From the NCBI GenBank assembly GCA_036274055.1, contig DASUGM010000209.1, forward strand, positions 1 through 42,120: DNA of 42,120 nt. Reading direction: 5' to 3'. Both the position numbers and the translations under genes were made by a program. Source of the stretch: DASUGM01 sp036274055 (GTDB lineage Bacteria; Acidobacteriota; Vicinamibacteria; Vicinamibacterales; SCN-69-37). The notes beneath the pieces were generated by a model. It did no database searches. It was not told the DNA's origin and was given only the letters and a program-made list of their open reading frames with translations. Positions 17,347 through 24,115 of the stretch are shown here, piece by piece. Each line of letters begins with the position of its first letter. The first letter of the stretch is position 1.

Positions 17347-17352
17347 ATTGTA
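17347..17352 (-). promoter_or_regulatory. Possible -10 element for the wzm operon
   Basis: On the minus strand TACAAT (one change from TATAAT) lies 17 bases upstream of the wzm ATG, in the 85-base gap between divergent genes. No good -35 is visible, and the start point would leave only about ten bases of leader. Confidence 0.3.
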
Positions 17353-17415
17353 CCGCGCCCGGCGGCCGGGCTTGCGCGCCCGCTCGCGCATCCGGTATGG
17401 TCGAGCGCGCCTTGC

Positions 17416-18159
17416 ATGAACGTCGCACCTGCCGCGCGATTGTCGCGCTCCGAACCGAAATGGCCGAAACGGTTCCCGCCGCTCACGCCGGAGCAGGAGG
17501 CGATTCGCGACGATTTCATGAAGCGGTGGCTCGAGACGCTGCCGCGCAAGTACGGCGCGGTCGAGCGGTTCAACCACCGCTATCCCGTCCAGCAGTGGCA
17601 AGCGGCGCGGCCTGGCAGCCGCATCGCGCGGACGCTCGAAGTCGGCGCCGGCATCGGCGCCCACATCGGCTACGAAGATCTGCGCGGCCAGGATTACTAC
17701 GCGCTCGAAATGCGCGACAACGTCATCGCCGTCCTGAAAGAACGGCATCCCGAGGTCAAGGCGGTGCAAGGCAACATCGAGACCGGGACGACGTTTGCCG
17801 ACGGGTTCTTCGACCGCGTGGTGATCGTGCACGTGCTCGAGCACCTCTGCAACCTGCCGCAGGCCGTCGATGAAATCCGCCGCGTGATGAAGCCGGACGC
17901 GATCTGTTCCGTCGTCGCGCCCTGCGAAGGCGGGCTGGCCTACGGGCTGGCGCGGCGCATCTCGGCGCAGCGGCTGTTCGAGAAGACCTACCGCTCGCCA
18001 TACAAATGGTACATCGAGCGCGAGCACGTCAGCACCTACGAGGAAATCCGTACCGAACTCGGGCGGCACTTCCGCATCATCCACACCCGCCGGTGGCCGC
18101 TGGCGTTGGCGCCGGTGACCGCGAATCTCGTCATCGGCATGACGATGACGCCCCGGTAG
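17416..18159 (+). CDS. Class I SAM-dependent methyltransferase
   Basis: The protein has 247 residues. The ATG at 17416 is preferred because a longer frame from 17323 would overlap the divergent wzm start. Motif I is TLEVGAGIGAHIGY (about 73-86). It is followed by YYALEMRDNVIAVL, GNIETGTTFADGFFDRVVIVHVLEHL (an EHL post-I motif) and the KPDAICSVVAPCEGG motif, a Methyltransf_11-type layout. The conserved tail includes PYKWYIEREHVSTYEEI. It may act on a glycan or lipid intermediate; the substrate is not deducible. It is the first gene of a plus-strand operon with the next gene starting two bases after its stop. Confidence 0.85.
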   Translation: MNVAPAARLSRSEPKWPKRFPPLTPEQEAIRDDFMKRWLETLPRKYGAVERFNHRYPVQQWQAARPGSRIARTLEVGAGIGAHIGYEDLRGQDYYALEMRDNVIAVLKERHPEVKAVQGNIETGTTFADGFFDRVVIVHVLEHLCNLPQAVDEIRRVMKPDAICSVVAPCEGGLAYGLARRISAQRLFEKTYRSPYKWYIEREHVSTYEEIRTELGRHFRIIHTRRWPLALAPVTANLVIGMTMTPR

Positions 18160-18160
18160 C

Positions 18161-19099
18161 ATGCGCTCGCGCTGGATCGCCATCCTGCTGCTCTACGGCG
18201 CCATCGCGACGTCGCTCGGCCACGTCGACTACCATCTGCGGTCCTATCCCGAGCGCGGCTTTACGGAGATCGTTCCAGCGGTCATCAACGGCACCGAGTT
18301 TCCGCCGGGGCGCTATCGCGTGCTTGGTCCGTACGCGTACGACGGGCTGCGCCGGATCACCGGCCTGGCGCCGGCGACGACGTGGGTGCTGTTTCGCTGG
18401 CTGTGCCTGTTCGGTGGATTACTGGCGATGCACTGGCTGCTGCGCGCCTGGTTCGACGACCGCACCGCCGTGCTCGGCGCGGTCGCAGCGGCCGCGCTGC
18501 TGCCGCTGACCTTCACGAACAGCTGGGCCCATCCCGATCATCTCCTCGAATGGGGATTGTTCGCGCTGGCGATGGCGTGCCTGGCGCACGATCGATTTGC
18601 GTGGTTCGTGCCGGCGCTGGCGCTGTGCGCGCTGAATCGCGAAACGTCGGTGTTCCTGCTGCCCCTCGTCCTCGCGAGCCGTCCCTTCAGCCGGCGCGTG
18701 ATGATTGAGGGCGGTATCGCCGCCGCCATCTGGGCCGCGGTCTACGTCTTACTTCGAGTGTGGAAAGGCGCGGCCTGGTACGACCCGTGGAACGTGAGCA
18801 TGAACCTCACCAACCTCGGCCTGCTCGGCGAGAATTACGATTTCTATTACCGGCGGTATGCGTGGTTCTTCGTCGTGCTCGCGCTGCCGGGCGTTGCGGC
18901 GGCGGCCAGCGCCTGGGCGCGCCTGCCGCGGCTGCTCCGAACCGCGGCCGCGATCGTCGCGCCGCTGCTGCTCGTCGTCGGCTTTCTGTTTTCGAGCGTC
19001 ATCGAGTCGCGGATTTTCACGCCGTTGCTGCCGCTCATGATTCCCGTGATCGCGTTCGCGCTCGGCGACGAGCCAGAGCGATCGCCGGGAGTCGCGTAA
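18161..19099 (+). CDS. Polytopic membrane protein, GT-C/DUF2029-like
   Basis: The protein has 312 residues with about eight hydrophobic helices. The N-terminal helix is followed by an extracytoplasmic loop GHVDYHLRSYPERG. Its acidic residue sits where GT-C glycosyltransferases have their catalytic aspartate. The later ALNRETSVFLLPLVL segment is common in this type of membrane glycosyltransferase-like protein. The C-terminus ends soon after the last helix. Together with the AftB-like gene two positions downstream it suggests extracytoplasmic sugar addition from a polyprenyl-phosphate donor (inference). No family can be named firmly. Confidence 0.75.
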   Translation: MRSRWIAILLLYGAIATSLGHVDYHLRSYPERGFTEIVPAVINGTEFPPGRYRVLGPYAYDGLRRITGLAPATTWVLFRWLCLFGGLLAMHWLLRAWFDDRTAVLGAVAAAALLPLTFTNSWAHPDHLLEWGLFALAMACLAHDRFAWFVPALALCALNRETSVFLLPLVLASRPFSRRVMIEGGIAAAIWAAVYVLLRVWKGAAWYDPWNVSMNLTNLGLLGENYDFYYRRYAWFFVVLALPGVAAAASAWARLPRLLRTAAAIVAPLLLVVGFLFSSVIESRIFTPLLPLMIPVIAFALGDEPERSPGVA

Positions 19100-19108
19100 G
19101 GTAAGGAA

Positions 19109-20164
19109 ATGAAGACCGTCTTGCTCACGCTCAGCCTGTTGCTCGGCGTCGGTCCAGTCGCGGCGCATCAGGGCGTGGACCGCGACATCGCCGCGGCGCT
19201 GGCCGCCGGCGACGTCCGGAAAGCGACCGCCGCCTATGCCGCGCTGGTCGCGCGCACGGGACTGCCGGCACCAGACGCGCTCAAAGCGATCGCGAACGCC
19301 GCGGCCGCGCCGCTGGTGCGCGATCGCTCCCTGCCCGTCCAGATTGCCGCGTGCGGGATCGTATTGGCCGCACAGGTTGGGGCGCCAGAATGTCAGGCCG
19401 TGATCGACGGCATCGCCAGGCGCGGCGGTACCGGCGACGATCAGGCGCTCGACATCTACCGGCTCGCCAACGCCGGCTACCGTCCGTGGCCGAACCTGTT
19501 TCCGACCTTCGAGCAGTCGATGAAGCCGCAGACGCGCGTCGAAGTCGTCGACTCCGCCCGCCGGCTGCCCGCTGCCGAGCGCGTCGCCATTCTGGGCCCG
19601 GTCTTCACCGATGACCGCGAACTCGCGGCGCAGTCGCGCGCCGCCGGTCTGCTCGCCGAGATCGGGTCGCCGGAGGCGATCGCGCTGCTGAAATCCAAAC
19701 TGACGAAACCCGGCTCGCCCATGCCCCGCCTGCCGGTCCTGATCGCGCTCGCGCAGACCGGAGACGCCGATGCGATTCGCCAGACCGAAATGCTCCGCAC
19801 TTCAGTCGGCGGGCGCGACGCGATGGAAGTCGGCCTTGCGCTCGGCATCGCCGGCAGCATGCTCGGGCCGAAACCCGAGGCCGTGCTCGACGCGGCGGAA
19901 GGACGCGAAAAGGTGCATATCGCGCTGCTGCTCGACAAGAAACGTCCGGAGCCGGCGCGCAAGGCGATTCGCGACGTGGCCGCGGCCCAGGCCCCCGACC
20001 ATCGTCAGGCCGCGATGCGCGCCGCCGGCATGCTCGGCATGGGCGGCGAAGGCTTCGTCCTCGATCGGTTGCTGGATCCAGATCCGATCGTGCGTATCGC
20101 CGCCGCGCACGCGGTGCTGCACACCGCCGATGTCCTGCGCGGCGGCCGACTGCCGACGCCGTGA
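19109..20164 (+). CDS. Secreted alpha-helical (HEAT-repeat-like) protein
   Basis: The protein has 351 residues. AAGGAA just upstream is a good ribosome-binding site for the ATG at 19109. Residues 1-20 form a signal peptide (MKTVLLTLSLLLGVGPVAAH). The rest is repeated amphipathic helix pairs resembling HEAT or TPR-like repeats: AAGLLAEIGSPEAIALLKSKL, LPVLIALAQTGDADAIRQ, MRAAGMLGMGGEGFVLDRLL, VRIAAAHAVLHTADV. No catalytic motif is visible. Such a solenoid usually mediates protein contacts, here in the periplasm. It overlaps the following GT-C-like gene by GTGA, so tight co-expression, and possibly a partnership, is implied. Confidence 0.8.
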   Translation: MKTVLLTLSLLLGVGPVAAHQGVDRDIAAALAAGDVRKATAAYAALVARTGLPAPDALKAIANAAAAPLVRDRSLPVQIAACGIVLAAQVGAPECQAVIDGIARRGGTGDDQALDIYRLANAGYRPWPNLFPTFEQSMKPQTRVEVVDSARRLPAAERVAILGPVFTDDRELAAQSRAAGLLAEIGSPEAIALLKSKLTKPGSPMPRLPVLIALAQTGDADAIRQTEMLRTSVGGRDAMEVGLALGIAGSMLGPKPEAVLDAAEGREKVHIALLLDKKRPEPARKAIRDVAAAQAPDHRQAAMRAAGMLGMGGEGFVLDRLLDPDPIVRIAAAHAVLHTADVLRGGRLPTP

Positions 20165-21684
20165 AACGGCTGTCTCCGCATGCGTGGATGGCACTCGGCG
20201 GCGCCGTGGCGTTTGCGTGGGTGCTGCTGGCCAGCGCATGGATGTCCGACGACGCTTTCATCACGCTGCGGACCATCGACAACTTCGTCAACGGTTACGG
20301 CCTGCGCTGGAATGTCGCCGAGCGCGTTCAGGCCTTCACGCACCCCGCCTGGCTGTTCGTCCTGACGCCGTTCTACGCCATGACGCGCGAGCCCTTCTAC
20401 ACCACGCTCGTCGTCCAGATTGCGATCGCGCTGGCGGGCGGATGGCTGCTGTGCCGCCAGGTGGCGCTGACGCCAGCCGCCGCCGCGCTCGCCGCGGCCA
20501 CGCTCGTCAGCTCCAAAGCGATCGTCGACTTCTCGACGAGCGGCCTCGAAAATCCGCTGTCACATTTGTGCCTGATCGTCGTGTTCCTGGCCTCGCGGCG
20601 GATTCTGCGCGGCGCCGACCACGCGCTTGGACTCATGGCCGCCGCGGCCTTCGCGTTGCTGACGCGCGTCGATCTGCTCTGGCTGATTGCGCCGGTCGTG
20701 ATCGCCGGACTCGGATCGGCGCCTCGGCGGCGCATCGTCGCGGTCGCCGCCGGCCTGTCGCCACTGGTGACATGGGAGCTGTTCTCTCTCATTTATTACG
20801 GGCGCCTGGTGCCCAACACCGCGCTCGCCAAGCTCAACACCGGCATTCCATCGAGCGAGCTGATCCCGCAGGGTCTGAAGTACTGGGCGGCGACCTTCCT
20901 GATCGATCCGGTCACGCCCGTGCTGATCGTCCTGGGGACGATCGCGTTATTGGCCTTCTACGGACGCCCGGGACGCTGGATGGCGATCGGGGTCGTGCTG
21001 CACGCGATCTATCTGGTCCGGATTGGCGGCGACTTCATGAGCGGGCGCTTTCTCACGCCGCCCTTGATCTGGATCATCGCCGGGCTGGTGGGATTACCAG
21101 CCGTCGCACGGTGGCGCGCCAACCGGCTCCTGACGGCGGCGGCCACGACCCTGGTGGCCGGAGCGATCTTTCCAGCGGCGCCGCCGTTGCTGACCGGCCC
21201 GCGCTTCGGCGCGAGTCCGGGTGACTTCGGTCACTTCGAAGTGGCCGATGAGCGCCAGTTCTACTACCCGCAGACCGGCCTGCTGCCGTCGCTCGGCTTC
21301 GCAGGTCCGGTGACGGTTCATCCGTGGATCGCGGCCGGCCGCAGCCTGCGCCTGCGCCGCGGCGATCGCCGCGTCGTGGTCGCCGGCAACGTTGGTTTCT
21401 TCGGCTATTACGCCGGTCCCGATCTGTTCATCGTCGATCGCAATGCGCTGGCCGATCCGTTGCTCGCGATGCTGCCGGCACGGCACCCCTGGAGGATCGG
21501 CCACTTCACGCGCGATGTCCCGGAGGGCTATGTCGAAGGCCTGGAACGAGGCGAAAACGGCGTCACTGACGCCCGGATTCACGCGCTGAACGAGGCGATC
21601 CTCGTCGTCACGCGAGGTCCGATCTGGAATTCGGGCCGCGCCGCGGCGGTCGCCGGGCTGCTGACCGGTCGCATTGGTCCCTGA
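20161..21684 (+). CDS. GT-C membrane glycosyltransferase, AftB/ZomB-like
   Basis: The protein has 507 residues and starts with GTG in a GTGA overlap. About nine or ten membrane helices lie in the first 340 residues. The first extracytoplasmic loop has SDDAFITLRTIDNFVNGYGL (D30, D31) followed by RVQAFTHPAWL. This is the arrangement of the mycobacterial arabinofuranosyltransferase AftB and the ZomB family, where the aspartates are catalytic. RIGGDFMSGRFLTPPL in a later loop is also family-like. The C-terminal 150 residues are soluble. It probably transfers a sugar from a decaprenyl-type phosphate donor onto an exported glycan. The donor is unknown; arabinose is only a family precedent. Confidence 0.82.
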   Translation: MKRLSPHAWMALGGAVAFAWVLLASAWMSDDAFITLRTIDNFVNGYGLRWNVAERVQAFTHPAWLFVLTPFYAMTREPFYTTLVVQIAIALAGGWLLCRQVALTPAAAALAAATLVSSKAIVDFSTSGLENPLSHLCLIVVFLASRRILRGADHALGLMAAAAFALLTRVDLLWLIAPVVIAGLGSAPRRRIVAVAAGLSPLVTWELFSLIYYGRLVPNTALAKLNTGIPSSELIPQGLKYWAATFLIDPVTPVLIVLGTIALLAFYGRPGRWMAIGVVLHAIYLVRIGGDFMSGRFLTPPLIWIIAGLVGLPAVARWRANRLLTAAATTLVAGAIFPAAPPLLTGPRFGASPGDFGHFEVADERQFYYPQTGLLPSLGFAGPVTVHPWIAAGRSLRLRRGDRRVVVAGNVGFFGYYAGPDLFIVDRNALADPLLAMLPARHPWRIGHFTRDVPEGYVEGLERGENGVTDARIHALNEAILVVTRGPIWNSGRAAAVAGLLTGRIGP

Positions 21685-21982
21685 CGGGCAGCGCGCTAGA
21701 GCGATTTCGACTCGCTCGAGCCGTTTTCGCGCTACACAGAATCGAAAACTTCGCTAACGAAACCGTGCGCTGGATCCGAGATCCAGTTTGGCGGTCTCGC
21801 ACCGTTCACGACTATCGCGACGATCGTCCGGTCCCCCCACCTCGGTCGCACTGGTCGGGAATGGGCTTGCGGTCGCCGGTGTCGTGTTACAGTGTCGTGC
21901 GGCGGTTTTGCGAGCATTTACGCGAAAAAAGGCCCCCTCCGGCCGGCCGCTCCGCGTCACCTGAGTTCCCGGGAGTTTCTGA
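21685..21982. other. 298-base intergenic region before secreted protein 3
   Basis: No gene is seen. Two small inverted repeats follow the GT-C stop: GAGCGA/TCGCTC at 21699-21717 and GTTTTCG/CGAAAAC at 21723-21749. They could act as a weak terminator, but neither has a T-run. A sigma-54-like pair is listed separately. GGGAG at 21971-21975 is a good ribosome-binding site, seven bases before the ATG at 21983. Confidence 0.5.
21857..21870 (+). promoter_or_regulatory. Weak sigma-54-like promoter before secreted protein 3
   Basis: GG at 21857-21858 and TTGC at 21867-21870 keep the exact 10-base interval between the invariant GG and GC. The CAC after GG is lost (GAA). It is notable mainly because the Kelch gene has a better match at the equivalent place. 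Confidence 0.25.
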
Positions 21983-24091
21983 ATGCGATCGATTCATCGA
22001 GCGCTCGCCGTGGTGTGTTTGGCCACCCTGCTCGTCACCGGCCTGTCGGTTTCCACGGACGCCATCATCACCCGCGCGATCGGCCCGACCACGCTGTTCA
22101 GCGATGGGCTGCTGCTGATCAAGTTCGACGTCGCGTTCGACTCGGTCAATCAGGTCTACCTGCAGGTCTGGGGCACGCAAAACAGCGGTCCGACGAAAGG
22201 CCAGTTCCTGAGTATCGATGGCCTGCCGATCGGCGGAGTCTTTCCAATCTCGCTTGGGGGCCACCAGGCCGGATGGGCGCGGGTCGAGTATTCCCCGCAG
22301 CAACAGCGCTTCCTCGTCGTCTACACGAAACTGGTGGGCGGGTCGCCGGCGATGAATGAACGCGATGGCCGCTACGTTACCTACAGCAACGGCACGCCGA
22401 TCTTTTCCGACGAAATCCTGATCGACTTCTACGGCGGTCATCCGGGTGATGCGACCGGCCTGGCGTATTCGCCGGCCGCGAACAAGTTCTTCGTCACCTG
22501 GTGGAAGTACGCGGGCAGCTTCCCGCAGTCGTTCGTCGCCGCGGTCGACTCGAGCGGCGTCGTGACCTCGCGCTGGCAGGTGACGGATCCGAACGACGGT
22601 CAGTCCGATCCCGAGATCGCTTGCAATCCGCAGGGCCGTTGCCTCGTCGTCGGCTGGGCCTGGAGTGTCTTCACCGGTGCGAACACGACGTGGGGCCGCT
22701 TCGTCGACGGACCTGAAGCAACACCCGCGGGGGCGACCTCCTTCTTGATGGATCCGTTCCCCCTCCAGGGCAACGTCGTGGTCGCGTACAACCCCAATAC
22801 CGGCGGATTTCAGACGGCGTTCGTCCGCAACTACAGGGAAATCTGGGGCAACACGATCAACATCAACGGCGGTCTGGGCGCGCCGTACCTGATCAAGTCC
22901 AGTTTCAACTCCAACGTCGATGGCGGCGGATTCGGGACCATTGATCTCGCCTACAACAGCGGCACAGCGACGTTCGTCGTCGCGATGGCCAGTTGGACCG
23001 GCTTCAGCTGCGCGCAGGAACTCGACGGAGCGGGCGCACCGGTGCCCAGCGCCTTCGATCTCTTGCCGACGCCGGAACCCAACTACGAGCTGCGCACAAA
23101 GGGCCTTGGGATCGCCGCCGATCCGGTCAATGGCCGCTATCTTCTGGCAGATAACCAGGCCTACACCACGTTCCGTTCGACGCGGTTCGATGCCGGGGCG
23201 GTCGTTCCGCCTCCGCCGCCGCCACCGCCGCCGGTCCCGCACGACCTGGTCGTGTATCGAGGAGATGGCACCTGGTCTCTTCGTACAGCTGCGTCCGGGT
23301 TCAGCGCGATCGAGAACTACGGCTGGGGCAGTACCGGGGACGTGCCGGTGAAGGGCGACTTCGACGGTGATGGCCATCCGGACCTGGTTAACTACCGACC
23401 CGCCAACGGAAATTGGTTCATCCGGCTCTCGAGCAATAACTACGACGCGGCCAGCTATCTCTGGTTCCAGTGGGGCAATCCGGGCGACGTGCCGATCGCG
23501 GCCGACTTCGACGGGGACCGCAAGACGGATCTGGTCGTCTACCGTCCGAGCGATGGCTCGTGGTTCATCCGCTACTCGAGCCTGAACTGGGTCGACACCA
23601 GCTGGTCCTGGTATCAGTGGGGGGTGCCCGGCGACGTGCCGCTCGCCGGCGACTTCGACGGCGATCGAAAGGCGGATCTGGTGGTCTATCGACCAACGGA
23701 CGGCAACTGGTTTATTCGAACCTCGACGAGCAGCTACGCCAACTGGACGTCGTACAACTGGGGCGCGACCGGCGACATGCCGTTGGCCGGGGACTTCGAC
23801 GGCGACGGCATGACCGAGCTGGCGGTGTATCGGCCGAGTAACGGCTACTGGTTCATCCGGTTCTCATCGCAATCGTACGCCTACAACAGTTGGGTGGGCT
23901 ATGGTTGGGGCGCAGCGGGCGACGTGCCGGTCATCGCCGACACGGATGGCGACGGCAAGGCGGAATTGATCGTGTGGCGTCCGTCAGATGGTACGTGGTG
24001 GATTCGGCGGTCTTCAACCGGATACGCGCTGGGATCAGTGCAAGTCTTCCAGCTCGGCTCGGGTTCGGACCTCGCGCTGGGACACCAATGA
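21983..24091 (+). CDS. Secreted protein with unknown beta-rich domain, proline linker and six-repeat module
   Basis: The protein has 702 residues. The ATG at 21983 has a GGGAG site upstream and opens a signal peptide (MRSIHRALAVVCLATLLVTG). Residues about 30-405 form a beta-rich domain of no recognised family. Its recurrent strands YSPQQQRFLVVYTK, YSPAANKFFVTWWKY, YNPNTGGFQTAFV, YNSGTATFVVAMASW look like propeller blades (an N-terminal beta-propeller is inferred). A run of nine prolines near 409-417 is a flexible linker. The six FG-GAP-like repeats run from 419 to the end (QLGSGSDLALGHQ). It is presumably exported and surface-located; its binding target is unknown. It is followed by another protein with the same C-terminal module after 24 bases. 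Confidence 0.85.
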   Translation: MRSIHRALAVVCLATLLVTGLSVSTDAIITRAIGPTTLFSDGLLLIKFDVAFDSVNQVYLQVWGTQNSGPTKGQFLSIDGLPIGGVFPISLGGHQAGWARVEYSPQQQRFLVVYTKLVGGSPAMNERDGRYVTYSNGTPIFSDEILIDFYGGHPGDATGLAYSPAANKFFVTWWKYAGSFPQSFVAAVDSSGVVTSRWQVTDPNDGQSDPEIACNPQGRCLVVGWAWSVFTGANTTWGRFVDGPEATPAGATSFLMDPFPLQGNVVVAYNPNTGGFQTAFVRNYREIWGNTININGGLGAPYLIKSSFNSNVDGGGFGTIDLAYNSGTATFVVAMASWTGFSCAQELDGAGAPVPSAFDLLPTPEPNYELRTKGLGIAADPVNGRYLLADNQAYTTFRSTRFDAGAVVPPPPPPPPPVPHDLVVYRGDGTWSLRTAASGFSAIENYGWGSTGDVPVKGDFDGDGHPDLVNYRPANGNWFIRLSSNNYDAASYLWFQWGNPGDVPIAADFDGDRKTDLVVYRPSDGSWFIRYSSLNWVDTSWSWYQWGVPGDVPLAGDFDGDRKADLVVYRPTDGNWFIRTSTSSYANWTSYNWGATGDMPLAGDFDGDGMTELAVYRPSNGYWFIRFSSQSYAYNSWVGYGWGAAGDVPVIADTDGDGKAELIVWRPSDGTWWIRRSSTGYALGSVQVFQLGSGSDLALGHQ
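23237..24088 (+). repeat. Six-repeat FG-GAP-like module, copy 3
   Basis: The repeats begin HDLVVYRGDG, DFDGDGHPDL, DFDGDRKTDL, DFDGDRKADL, DFDGDGMTEL and DTDGDGKAEL. The first lacks the aspartate loop, and the last is slightly degenerate and ends the protein. Several repeats contain NWFIR or YWFIR strands and a WG-x-x-GD-x-P end. Confidence 0.85.
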
Positions 24092-24115
24092 CGAAGGTGG
24101 TGTGAACTGACACGG

